Assembly: GCA_964019425.1 (NCBI GenBank)
Contig: OZ025791.1
Coordinates: 534,501-598,500, forward strand
Source of the DNA: Flectonema sp. DT1601
Taxonomy: Eukaryota > Euglenozoa > Diplonemea > Diplonemida > Diplonemidae
DNA length: 64,000 nt
Reading direction: 5' to 3'
Position 1 is the stretch's first letter. Each line of letters opens with the position of its first letter. The position numbers and the translations under genes were made by a program. Positions 43,101 through 52,603 of the stretch are shown here, in pieces. The notes under the pieces were generated by a model, which ran no database searches, had not been told where the DNA came from, and saw only the letters and a list, made by a program, of their open reading frames with translations.

Positions 43101-46100
43101 TTGGACTTCTTTGATTTCTTAGGTACAGAATTGTCACCTTGCAGAGGATTCAAATCACGTGATGATTTTCTTTTACTTTTCTTTGACTTGCTGCCTCGAC
43201 GTGAAGTCCTTGGCTCACCTGAAGCACCACTGCTACGTGATGTACGCCTTTTCATCTTTTTATCTTTAGTATCTAATTCGATGCTGTCACGAGATGATTT
43301 CCTCCGACTCTTCCTAAGTGTTTTGCTGGTTCTGCGAGAAGAGCGTGGCGATGATTCGCCTGTCGAAGAAATACTACCGGCTCTTGATGAACGCCGTTTA
43401 CCCTTTCTTGGTGATTTGGAAGTGATGCTACTTTCACCGAATGAATTTGCTCTTTTTGAAGACGTTTTACTGGCTGGACTTGAGCATTGGGTTTTCATTG
43501 CTGAAGGCAGCTCAAATGACTTTGAGGAAGCAGAGCTGCTATGTGATGATCCATCTCTTTTTCTACTTTCAGAAGATAGACTCAGTTCTGAAAGCCCACT
43601 TCCTTTTCGTAAATCCTTTGCAGTTGGTGACACGGCATCACTAGATCGTGTTGAAACAGAGCTGCGAGATGACATTCGTTTTTGTCTTCTTGGAGATGTC
43701 GCGTCGATGCTGAAATCTGACAGACGTGAAACTGCTGGTGATATTTCATCATCAGATCGAGATGAAAGACTTCCTCGATTCTTTAACCATTTCCCCCCTC
43801 CTGAGATCGGATCATTAAATCCCAACCCCCCATCATCTTCACAGAATTGATTCTTCGGTTTCTGCTGTGGTTGGACTGGTGACGCAGGTTCAACGTTTAT
43901 ATTATCTTCAAATTGCTCGTCGACGATACTCTCCTCATCTGTTGAGTCTTCTGTTTCTAAAACTACGTCCGTTTTCTGAAATTCATTAACTTGATATCTA
44001 TCTGGGAACTTTGTTTCACTAAATGAAACAGTTCTATCTAAATATTGTGATGCTTCAGATCTTGGGCTTTGAACAGAACGAGAACCTCCAACTCGTAGTA
44101 TACTAACAGTGCTCATTTGTTTACGTGGGGGTTCGTGAGTAACATAAGCATCTTCGCTATTATCATGTAAGGTTGCTAAATTTAATGCTCCAGTTGAAGT
44201 TACAGGGACGTCAGCTAGTTGAGGTAGCTTTGGAATGTTCGTGTTGACTGGTTGAGGTTGTTGATAACAACCTGACTTTATATTATCCGCACGACCTACG
44301 TTCGGAATTGTTGGTATTTTGAATCTTTCATCAGAAAATTCCATCAACGAATTAAATCTACTCTCCGGTTGTGAATCCCAAACCACTCCAATCGGAGCTT
44401 CTTCTTCCCCGACAGTCAACATCTCCGCAAGCATTCTAAGACAATTTGTATCTGCCTCGTCAGGAGGTTTTTCTTCACAAACGAAATCACAATTATTAAG
44501 CAACACAGCGATAAAAAGGTTTAGAACTATGTAGTTTCCGAGGATGAACAGCGATACGAAATAAAGTGAAAACAAAACTGGATTTCCGCGAGAACGCATA
44601 CCGTTATACATAATAGTATTCCAGTCCTCAGCAGTTATAACTTGAAAGACTGTTAGAAGAGCCCATCCCAAGGTATCGAAATTCTCACGAGGTAGATTCT
44701 CACAAAAATCATCAGAACTATATTCATATTGCGATGAGGGGAGGAGACCACAAAAACGAGAACCAAACAAATGCATTCCAAGTTGTGCATAAATTACTAA
44801 AACTAAAGCCAACAACAAAGTCAAAAACATAACTCCCTGAAGAGACTTTCCAATCGCTGTAATGGTTAACCACATATTCGGAAATTGCTTTGCTAATTTA
44901 AAAACTCTAAGTAGTCGAAAAGCTCTAAAAACACTTATACCAGACCGTTGACCATCTCTCTGATGTGACAAGATGACGATGTCAAGAAGAGAAGTCAAAG
45001 AAACAAACAAATCGAATAAGTTATTTCTCGATCTGATGTATTTTTTAATTGGAAATGCTGTCAGTTTTAGTAGAACTTCAGCAACGAATATGGTTGTGAA
45101 TACAATGTTTGACGTGTGATCTATTTTTTCAATTTCCGAAGGCTGCTTGTGGTGAACGGATGCCATGACTATCGTGTTGAGCACAATAGTAATAGTTATG
45201 AAATGGTCAAAGAATTTATTGGAAACAACCGAACGAAGTTTTTCTCGAAGACGACCAAACACATGTTGATAAGGAGACGCACCACCCTCACTTGATAACC
45301 GTTTCTGTAATGTTACTGGACCTAACTGAGATGAGTCTTGAACTTGAATGACTGAAACCGTTTGTTCGAGTTCAGCTTCCCTGGTACTAAAGAATATCGT
45401 ATTTATGGTGACCAGTGCTAGATTTGATACAAAAAACGATCCAAACAATATAACCAACACGAAAAAGATAGCAGCGCTCGCATGGGATGAATCCATAGCA
45501 TTGTACATCACTGATACCCATCCTTCCATAGTCACTAATGTAAACATTGTTAGAATCGAAACTCCCAAATTATCAAACGACGTTTGACCATAATTAGGAT
45601 TATCAACTGTAACACAACTATATCCCCAAGGACAATGGTATCCAAATGAAACAGTCGCTCCAGGCTTACATGTTCTACTTGGGTCATCAAGAAGTGTTAT
45701 TTTTGCGTTTAATGTCAGATCAGGTCGGCATCTATATTTCAACTTTCCATGCCAAAATTGAACAGCAACAATCCCAGTAACAACAACAAAGAAGAAATAC
45801 AAACACAAAACATCTGCAAGCTGTCCTAACGATCTCAATAAAACTGTTATGATAAGCTGTAATCCTTTAACATGAGTAACAGCCTTGAGAGGACGGAGGA
45901 CTCGAAAAGTTCGTATCGCTGTCAACCCTACCTGATCATTATTAACAAGTAATTCAAGTGTCATTGTACAACAGGATATCAGAACTATAACAAAGTCTAG
46001 TTTATTCCAAGGATCTCGTATGTATGAATTAGGTTTGGCGTAGAACCCTTGCATATATATCCGAGCGATGGCCTCAAATAAGAATATAACAGTGAAAACA

Positions 46101-46372
46101 TATTCAACGTATTGAAGTGATTTATTTCGAGTAGTTTTGTTAGAAGTGTCTGTTGGATCAATTGCGCAGAGTGCGATGCAATTTAAAGTTATGAAGACGA
46201 GAACGATTCTGTCAAACCACTTTCCGCGAAGGATTCGATGGCTTGGTTGCTGTACAAGTGGCTCACCAAAGTAAGAAGCAAATGACGTTCTTCTCAACGA
46301 AGAATGTCGTAACCGCGAGCTAGTCGCTCTTGCAAACCCCGGCAACTGCTCTGTGAGTTCCGATGCTTCCAT
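40190..46372 (-). CDS. Four-domain voltage-gated cation channel, calcium-type pore
   Basis: With the ATG at 46372 (MEASELTEQLPG) the product is 2060 residues in one exon. Four six-helix repeats lie at about 55-345, 375-635, 1265-1560 and 1580-1850. Each has a charged S4: TAIRTFRVLRPLKAV, VFRAFRLLRVFKLAK, MIRTLRPLRFINK and VFRVLRLIRITRVVR. The pore loops read LVTMEGW, VITAEDW, MSTLEGW and LSTGEEW, giving Glu in all four repeats, as in calcium-selective Cav channels rather than Nav or NALCN. The 620-residue II-III linker is Ser/Lys/Arg-rich with many RRxS and KRKSSRD sites, so it is probably heavily phosphorylated. An IQ motif (AAIRIQQIWRGHKER) near 1980 suggests calmodulin binding. In a flagellate this could drive membrane excitability or flagellar reversal; that is inference. 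The longer frame begins with GTG and is not preferred. Confidence 0.92.
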   Translation of the reverse strand: MEASELTEQLPGFARATSSRLRHSSLRRTSFASYFGEPLVQQPSHRILRGKWFDRIVLVFITLNCIALCAIDPTDTSNKTTRNKSLQYVEYVFTVIFLFEAIARIYMQGFYAKPNSYIRDPWNKLDFVIVLISCCTMTLELLVNNDQVGLTAIRTFRVLRPLKAVTHVKGLQLIITVLLRSLGQLADVLCLYFFFVVVTGIVAVQFWHGKLKYRCRPDLTLNAKITLLDDPSRTCKPGATVSFGYHCPWGYSCVTVDNPNYGQTSFDNLGVSILTMFTLVTMEGWVSVMYNAMDSSHASAAIFFVLVILFGSFFVSNLALVTINTIFFSTREAELEQTVSVIQVQDSSQLGPVTLQKRLSSEGGASPYQHVFGRLREKLRSVVSNKFFDHFITITIVLNTIVMASVHHKQPSEIEKIDHTSNIVFTTIFVAEVLLKLTAFPIKKYIRSRNNLFDLFVSLTSLLDIVILSHQRDGQRSGISVFRAFRLLRVFKLAKQFPNMWLTITAIGKSLQGVMFLTLLLALVLVIYAQLGMHLFGSRFCGLLPSSQYEYSSDDFCENLPRENFDTLGWALLTVFQVITAEDWNTIMYNGMRSRGNPVLFSLYFVSLFILGNYIVLNLFIAVLLNNCDFVCEEKPPDEADTNCLRMLAEMLTVGEEEAPIGVVWDSQPESRFNSLMEFSDERFKIPTIPNVGRADNIKSGCYQQPQPVNTNIPKLPQLADVPVTSTGALNLATLHDNSEDAYVTHEPPRKQMSTVSILRVGGSRSVQSPRSEASQYLDRTVSFSETKFPDRYQVNEFQKTDVVLETEDSTDEESIVDEQFEDNINVEPASPVQPQQKPKNQFCEDDGGLGFNDPISGGGKWLKNRGSLSSRSDDEISPAVSRLSDFSIDATSPRRQKRMSSRSSVSTRSSDAVSPTAKDLRKGSGLSELSLSSESRKRDGSSHSSSASSKSFELPSAMKTQCSSPASKTSSKRANSFGESSITSKSPRKGKRRSSRAGSISSTGESSPRSSRRTSKTLRKSRRKSSRDSIELDTKDKKMKRRTSRSSGASGEPRTSRRGSKSKKSKRKSSRDLNPLQGDNSVPKKSKKSKRRESRESVASELSDLEVKNPLQRCRPAIDHLKMNESKFSDSAGDSATRVKSETQVSENKPTIEKEKSAPFTLLSAEEGEGNHTPLSRNLSSQEERALYHMTSSAEQTDSFVIVPTKAPVARQRTYRALFLCSSTNTVRVFFKNLVEHPYFEVLIILLISLSTVSLAMYNPIAAPDEDIPKALQAIDMFLLCCFTAEALLRTLAYGFVLHPDAYLRRDPWNKLDFLIVVLSAVSTIVNDRQFGLFRMIRTLRPLRFINKSIGMKLVIEALLSGMAPIAHIGLVTGLIFVIFAILGVHIFKGQFYACTHHTWGDLPELQTEEDCLNDGVGTWELFSSNFNHVGAALLVLFEMSTLEGWVQVMHLGMDGTEPGRAPKKNNQPFWAVYFIVFVVFGSFFIVNLFIGVLIEHYYKAKEKEELKNIGIALSPVQKEWVRIQQVALSGSNRAFNERQAVLNWWASKAARRLCVHPYFDRCVYVIIALNVFLIGSEHEGQPETYTRALEEIDKGFVVAYVIELLLRVLSHGKIYFVAGWNRFDFVVVITSVAGHLLRGVNDSFPVVTSVFRVLRLIRITRVVRGAKGVKNLFRTLWLSLADLVNVAGLLSLLYFLYAVIGVNMFGRMAIPGKCISVHANFSSFGYAMLLLFRLSTGEEWQCIMADCRRVSPPYCSEQMGDCPNSWFAVIYFVTFICIVMFVVLNLLIAIILSGYDKVLNESNAPLIVEEVDHFISEFLKREQKEGQWMIQTGKLPVLMQVVGPPLGFSQEHHSEAIQVNKRKAAHVWRRLRETKDSTVHFSDLMLALTWSLSMEDGRIIGEMNELRTDVASPAWSKHLNIISKRWDLLFPNRPVGCGIVAVSFAAIRIQQIWRGHKERKAMLRDTDVPLPYQKFANPINPARADSLRRISSSGVFSSSIRRNRRQASPVAEKQARRKSVVSFVHPKDRKSESRSISQSTSSSTAISDRNPLAATPSS

Positions 46373-46529
46373 TCTACTACACGTCACCTATCCTATCTCA
46401 TTAACAAAAAACCTTTACATGCTCATATAACTTTATATTCTCTGTAGACAAATAAACTGATATTGGTATTTCAAACTCCTCAAACAAAGAAAACAAAACA
46501 GAACAAAGAAATACAAACGAATCCATAAT

Positions 46530-47477
46530 TTAGTACATTGGTTTAAAGTTTGAACAATCAATATCAACAGCAATATCAGAGTGTGGGAATGTCTGTTTTT
46601 GTGGTGTGAATGCGTCGTCAACGACCTTTGTATCGGTGGCGGCATCTGTTTTAGTAACAAATAAAGGATTTATACTATTGCTGAACTGTGGATCTGTTGC
46701 TGGGGTTCGAATGCTTGTATACTGAGGTTTATTCAAAGCAACCGATGAAGTGTCAGCATCACGATTCTGCTCACTGAGCTCAAGATAACGTTTATTGCGT
46801 TGTTCTTGAGAGAGACGTTCAACTGATTGCTCAAAAGATTTCGTAAAGTCGAAAGCTCTTGGAGGAGCTCTGTTGTGAATTGTTATATTTGATTGCGCTA
46901 GTTGAAGTGTCTCAGAGTTGTATACAGGAAGACCTGCCCATACTTGACGACCATGAAAACGCTCTTGAAGATAAAACCACCAATCATCAAAGTCTTCAGT
47001 AGTAAGTGCTTCTAAATCAAGTGTTTGAGATTTAGTTACGATTGAAAACGAAAGTTCGACTCTCTTGTCATCAGAAAGCCTACTATGAGCTGTGCTAACA
47101 GGTCCTAATTGGATTGCTAAAATGTCTCTGAATGAGATCTTATGATCAGTCGCTTGTAGATTTCTATCTAATTGTGATCGTGATCCGATATCTTTCCTAG
47201 AGACTCTAACTTCTTCATTTCCTAAACCTACTCTCTTCAGTTGTTTCTTAGCACTACCAAAGGCATATTTCCACATAACCATTCCCTGTTTTAGTCGCTT
47301 CTCTCGAGCTTCTCCTTCGTCTTCTCCTTCGTGATTTCCCAACTTCTCAGTTTCTATATAAGTCATGGCAAGTTTCTCTCCTCTATTACGACGATGATTT
47401 CTAGCCAAAAGAGCTAACCCAACGACCCCCAACAACAAAAACAGAAGCGACAGAAACGCGACGAACCAACCCGGCAT
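46530..47477 (-). CDS. Membrane-anchored PH-like-domain protein
   Basis: The 315-residue protein begins with a hydrophobic segment (GWFVAFLSLLFLLLGVVGLALL), followed by basic residues (RNHRRNRGEK) that suggest cytoplasmic orientation of the rest. Residues about 90-190 look like a PH-type fold: DHKISFRDILAIQLG, then VELSFSIVTKSQTLDLEA and EDFDDWWFYLQERFHG, where the final helix with paired Trp is typical of PH domains. The remainder is polar and probably disordered. PH domains bind phosphoinositides or proteins at membranes. It lies 157 nt upstream of the channel ATG in the same direction. A CACACAG at 47492-47494 gives a 14-nt leader. The PH assignment is moderate. Confidence 0.72.
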   Translation of the reverse strand: MPGWFVAFLSLLFLLLGVVGLALLARNHRRNRGEKLAMTYIETEKLGNHEGEDEGEAREKRLKQGMVMWKYAFGSAKKQLKRVGLGNEEVRVSRKDIGSRSQLDRNLQATDHKISFRDILAIQLGPVSTAHSRLSDDKRVELSFSIVTKSQTLDLEALTTEDFDDWWFYLQERFHGRQVWAGLPVYNSETLQLAQSNITIHNRAPPRAFDFTKSFEQSVERLSQEQRNKRYLELSEQNRDADTSSVALNKPQYTSIRTPATDPQFSNSINPLFVTKTDAATDTKVVDDAFTPQKQTFPHSDIAVDIDCSNFKPMY

Positions 47478-48094
47478 TGCTCAGTCAAGTGCTGTGTGAA
47501 AAATATGGTTTTTTGAAAGGTTTTCAGTAGAGTGATTGGTGGGTAGCTTCAATCAGGATAATAATGTGGACTTCCTGTGTAAAATAACTCACTATTCATG
47601 CGAAAAGACATCTTACCGCGACAACAAACCTGCACTGAGCACTACGAGACACTTTGTAAGTGTGTTTTCATTCTTGTTTCTATTTTATCTTTGTAGATTT
47701 TTTTTTTTTCATCTTTTTTTTTTTTTCCATCATTTCGGGGGGAACTTCTTTTTTTTTTTTTTTTGCTGCAGTGCACTAACAGCCAACACTATTTATGAAG
47801 TAACTTGATATTGTAATTAAATATAAAGCAACTTGAAACTGGCTAAAACTAAATTAAGGTTCGGCCAAACCTGGTTGCCATGTAAAAAGACCGTGGGAAG
47901 GGGAGAATCGTATTTCTTTTATTTACTAGAAGTCGCTGATCAGTCCAAGAGTGAAATATTCCTTTTGCAATTCAGTTACCCAGCTCAGTTAGGATAGGCA
48001 ATAAGGATTAGCTGCTCATGAATACTGCAATTTTCGCAACAGGACACTACTTGTCTGTAAATACCCCTTTGATGTCACGTTGGAGGGTAGCTGC

Positions 48095-50432
48095 TTACCA
48101 GGATGCTTGTTTTCTGTATGGATGTTTTTTTTATTATTATTTATTTGAAAACGCTTTTTGTAAAGCTCACATTGTTGTAATTAGTAACATACCCCATGCC
48201 ACTCAAGACTGATCTACTTTCCGATAGTAAGTCTTTCAGGCGGCTCTCGGCTTGGGCCTGCCACTGTTCGTCTACTCGTGACTGTGTTTGTTTTGTTCTT
48301 GCAGTACTAAATTAGCAAAGCAGATATGACATAATGTATTACACATACCGAATCAAAGTATTGAGAGAGCCCAGTCTTTAACTCTGTCGTTGCCTCACTT
48401 GGAAGTCTTGATATGACGGTATCAGCTTTTGTTATCATATCCTTTGTTAAAGACATTAATGTATCTCTTTCATGTTTGAGAATGATGTTCAAAGTTCCTT
48501 CTAATTGTTTCTTTATTTCAGCATCAAGAGTTGTTTGTAATGCCTGTTGTGTTTATATTAAATTATTGACCCTACACATACACAGAAGTACTTGAGTATA
48601 CAATTACATACATCTTTAAGTGCATCTTGCTCAGAGTTTGATACTTTTGGATGAAATACACCAGCTGATACCTGTTCCTTGAGTCTTAGAAGTCCCGGTT
48701 CGCTCAATAAACTTTGAATAGTTCTCTTTAACTTGGTTTCCATTTCCTTAGCTTCTGCAAGCCTCTGCTTGTGAGCCTTGTCAGCAAGTTTGTTGTATTC
48801 GTTCTGTTTGTTGTTGTTGGCGTTGTTGTTACTTCTGTAATAAAAATGTTGAATAAGAAATATAAAATATCATACGATTGATTCATCAGCTACCTTACGA
48901 AGTTCTGTAGAAGTAGTCACTTGAATCTCTTTGAGTTTGTCTTGCTCTTGATTCGATGATTCCGCGATGAGTGCGAGAGCCTGTTGGTTAGTTTTAACAA
49001 GCTCTTGTTCTGCCTGATGATTGTAGTGTTTTTGAAGTTCGTGAGATTCAGAAACTTCCACCTCAAGTCTGTTGAGACGCTCTACGAGATCTTTGTGGCA
49101 TTCCAACATCTTCTTACAGGTTTCTGAAACAGCTTCCGTAGTCACCTTCAGTTGCTCTTCAAACTCTGGTGGGATTTGCTCAACTGACGCCTTGTTTTGA
49201 AGAGTTTTATTTTCTTCTTTTAGTTGACTGTTCTCACGTTCTAATTCCTTCACACGAGCGGTAAGCTCATCGAAGGATGCTGTTTGAGATGCAAAGTGCT
49301 CCTTTGGCATCACCATTCCAGAATATGGTATGTCATGAAGAGCGAAGCCTTCAGTATGACGAGCAGATATCCGAACACCATTACTGTCTGAGTAAGCCTC
49401 TAAAGATACAACGTGCCCTAAATGATCACCACAGTTGTAGTGATTGATTGACTTGACTAAGCAGCCATTATCAGTTGCGGTACTTAGTCTTAGCACTACT
49501 ACTTGTGATTTATTCTTTGAACCAATCACTACAACATCTCCCTTAGCTGAGACACAGAATAATTCAGAAGCATCGATACCAGATAGTGTGATTTCTTGTT
49601 TTCTCCATGCTCTCCAAACTTTTTCCTTTGGCTTTATAAGATAAACTGTCACCGTTGATTTGGTTTTTGACCAGACAAGAACGACGTGACTCATGACTAC
49701 CTTATCGTCGTGCATTGCAGGTAGTATACGAACAGCAGTAATTTCAGAATCTTCTGGCTTCCAAGTACACAATTTTGACAAGTCAGAAGCGTCAATTGTG
49801 ACAAGAGAGTTGTCCTTACCAATAGCAACGAAAACCTTTCCGTCAGTTGATAAAGAGAGATCAATAGGTGCTAAGTTGAGATCAACTTCAGTAAGTACGC
49901 AGTGTAACAGAGCTTCTTTGTAGGTCATGTTGGTCTTTCCAGCCTCAATCCCAGCTGTGACATTTATATCAAGAATGTTTCCATCACTGTTTAATACAGC
50001 TAATTTAGTATTGTTCTTATCGCAGTGGGCTTCAATCTTTTTCGCTCCATTTTGAGGCATCATAATTTTGAATTTTAGTTCAGCATCTCCCTCAGGTTTG
50101 TTTAAAGAGTATACAGCGACACATCCGAGGGAGGTTCCTGGCTGTTTGTCTTTCACGAGAATAGCGAATAAGTCTTGTTTTCCGTTTATACTGCACATGT
50201 CGCTTACGAAAGCTTCACTAGCTAAGAATCCTAATGGTATACGAGACCGATGGCCGTTAGTAAGATGAACTCTAAGCTGTGATTCTTGATCTAATATATA
50301 GGCATCTTTCACTTTCATGTGTGCTCTACGAAACTCACTACCTTGAATCGATGATGTAACTACTACATATGGTTTTGTCTCATGAAGATTTGAATCCTTC
50401 AAGGTATACTGCAGATCGTCATTACACGTCAT
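48095..50432 (-). CDS. Beta-propeller plus coiled-coil protein, EDC4/Ge-1-like candidate, five exons
   Basis: Exons: 48876-50432, 48612-48803, 48349-48543, 48193-48281 and 48095-48113. Introns 48804-48875, 48544-48611, 48282-48348 and 48114-48192 start GTATG and end ACAG. The first three are phase 0 and the last phase 2. The protein is about 683 residues. Residues 1-340 look like a WD40-type propeller (repeated strands such as LSTDGKVFVAIGKDNSLVTI). From 350 it is coiled coil (DELTARVKELERENSQLKEE) through helical segments joined as DALKD-ALQTTLDAE and QYFDS-SRVDEQWQ. This layout recalls the decapping scaffold EDC4/Ge-1, but I see no decisive motif. The last exon (6 codons) is least certain: reading through would give a different 14-residue tail. 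TTTTTCCAG at 50445-50447 gives a 12-nt leader. Confidence 0.65.
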
Positions 50433-51159
50433 TGTGTGTCGATGCTGGAAAAAGATAAAACAGAAATATTTAAACTACAAAGTAAGACTTAGGAATGACA
50501 ACTCGAATATATATGAGATTAGTGTTTTTTTTTAAATTTAATTTAAATACCCATATATGAAAAAAAAAGCTAAATGTAATGCGCATTCCTCATTTTAAGA
50601 AACAAAGAGAGAAAAAGAGAGAGCCAAAAAAAAAAAAACAGAAATCCTGGTGAGGAATTTCTAAAAATAACTGACAATCACAGCTGACTCATAAAGAAAT
50701 AATCTTTAATGTGCTGCATAGTTTGTCAAATTAAGAACGTTCAGTCACACTCAAGTAATATTTAAATAAAGAGATAGAGAAGCCATATTATATTGTATTA
50801 CATATTGTGCTTCACTGATACAGCTAAACTAAAAAGTTAATCTTTACAGCTACGGGGGGCAGCAGCAATAAAAAAAGTAGATAACAAATAACGGAAAAAA
50901 AAAAAGAAAAAAGAAAAAAACAGTGATAACAATTTTGTTTTGTGTACAAAATCAGTTGTCACGTAACGTCATATATTTCGTATTTTTGGCTTATTGTCCG
51001 GACTGTTCTTGCCAGACGTAACCGACCACAGGAAGAAAGAAGCATAATTATACAAGTGAGTTGGTTATAAAGAAAATAGTTTACTAGTAACCGTTGACCA
51101 TTTTGAGTTAGATGTGGAAAAAAAATTGTATAATTATATGTGAGAGGTTTTTTAGGGGT
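50433..51159. other. Intergenic, no gene seen
   Basis: It contains the leader and acceptor of the propeller gene and the 3' flank of the crotonase gene. A shorter inverted pair (TTTTGTTTTGTGTAC and GTACAAAAT) lies near 50934-50951. Nothing else recognised. Confidence 0.5.
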
Positions 51160-52029
51160 TTACAACTTTGCCCGCTTGCTGCATCCTGGTGCGATAATCT
51201 CTCCGCTGTCTCTCTTGCGAACAGCTTCCTTAAACCCGTGTTGTTCTGATTCTCTTTTAAACCACATTCCTTCAGGGGAGTGGCGAGAGACACCATCAAA
51301 GAAGGTTGATAAGATCTGAGCAGTTGGTAGCCCTTGTTGGTCAACAGATGAGTTTATAACAACTTTGTGCATTAATAATTGATTACGAGGAACAGCTGCT
51401 ATGTTAGAGGCTAACTTAGCGACAGTACTATCAAGTTCAACTGGTGTAACAGATTGAGTGATTAGTCCCCAGCTAGCAGCAGTTTCACTTGAAATTAGTT
51501 GACCAGTAAACATCATTAACTTCGCACGTTCTGCACCAATACGAGTTAGCCACATGGCAGTGGTTGGTACTCCCCAGACTCTTGCTGGTGGGTATCCGAA
51601 TCTAGCTTCAGTTGAAGCAATGACTAAATCACAACACAAAGCGATATCAGAACCACCTGCTACACAAGGTCCATTAACTTTTGCGATTGTTGGTTTGTTA
51701 CTACGCCACAGTGACATGAAGTCATCTGTGTTTCTCTTCATCATTCTGTAGTCGATTGTAGGATCCCATGGCATGTCTACTTGAACACCGGAATTACCTC
51801 CCTTTGCTTGAGCAAATGCTTTCAAATCATAACCACCACAGAAACCTTTTCCAGCACCAGTCAATACGATAACATTCACATCGTCATCATCGTTTGCTAA
51901 TTCTACAGCTCTTCTTATCTCTGATGGCATGTACATATCGATAGCATTAAGTCTCTCTGGTCTATTTAATGTTATGGTTGCTATCCTTCCTTCAGTTTCA
52001 TATTTAATGCTCTTGAATACGTTTGACAT
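51160..52029 (-). CDS. Enoyl-CoA hydratase/isomerase (crotonase) family protein, peroxisomal-type C-terminus
   Basis: The 289-residue product has the crotonase fold: ATITLNRPERLNAID start, oxyanion-hole segment GAGKGFCGGYDLKAF, and CVAGGSDIALCCDLVIAS. At the two positions where classical hydratases have catalytic Glu, I see Asp (AGGSDI for GGGCEL) and Pro (GYPPARVWGVP for QPEIKIG). It therefore belongs to the subgroup with a YPPxRVWGxP signature, which I associate with bacterial and some protist crotonases of uncertain reaction. Hydration of ordinary enoyl-CoA is doubtful. The last three residues, AKL, fit the PTS1 peroxisome/glycosome import signal. A TTTCTCAG at 52066-52068 gives a 36-nt leader. 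No intron. Confidence 0.85.
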   Translation of the reverse strand: MSNVFKSIKYETEGRIATITLNRPERLNAIDMYMPSEIRRAVELANDDDDVNVIVLTGAGKGFCGGYDLKAFAQAKGGNSGVQVDMPWDPTIDYRMMKRNTDDFMSLWRSNKPTIAKVNGPCVAGGSDIALCCDLVIASTEARFGYPPARVWGVPTTAMWLTRIGAERAKLMMFTGQLISSETAASWGLITQSVTPVELDSTVAKLASNIAAVPRNQLLMHKVVINSSVDQQGLPTAQILSTFFDGVSRHSPEGMWFKRESEQHGFKEAVRKRDSGEIIAPGCSKRAKL

Positions 52030-52603
52030 TTTTTTTTGTCGCTTTTGTTTTTATTAAGTCAGAGGCTGAGAAATATAAATAATAAAGAAGCCGGAAAAAA
52101 CAAGCAAAACTTTCGTCAGAAACTGGGGGAGAAAATGTGATTAGTTATTTATTTCACAAATATTAATAACTGTAGTAAGATAGAATAGAAAAAATGAGAC
52201 GGACGTAATGTCCAACAAAACACCAAATCGGCGTGAAATAGGATGAGAGATTGCCAACAAGTAGACAAGTAATTTGTTATGAGAAATAAAAACATCGAAT
52301 TCAATGAACTCACGCGAACTGTAATAATTAATACATACTTGTACCCCTTTAAAGGGGTACAAGTATGTTAATATTACTAATAAATAAACAAAAGAAGGTT
52401 ATGACACAATAAGAGACTGGAGATAGCACGAGAGCTCTCTTTGCGAAAAAAACAGTTTTTTCTTTTTTTTTTTTTGAGAAGGTCGGAAGACGAGAGTTGC
52501 TAAAAGGCAACAACCCGCATGAAAGATAAGAGCAACACGAGGGATTGCTTTCAGAATTAATACAAAACTTAGTTAGTCTTGTAAGTCATCGTATAAAAAC
52601 ACT
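52030..52603. other. Intergenic with large palindrome
   Basis: 5' flank of the crotonase gene and 3' flank of the TRAF-like gene. Apart from the palindrome at 52333-52368 it is AT-rich sequence without gene signals. Confidence 0.5.
52333..52368. repeat. Perfect 18-bp-arm palindrome
   Basis: ACATACTTGTACCCCTTT is directly followed by its exact reverse complement with no spacer. Flanking AT sequence (GTAATA on the left, TATTAC on the right) extends the symmetry imperfectly. It lies about 300 nt upstream of the crotonase start. Function unknown. Confidence 0.9.

Noticed and set aside
46373-46387. Five-codon N-terminal extension of the channel frame starting with GTG
   Set aside because: The first ATG at 46372 is the more likely eukaryotic start.
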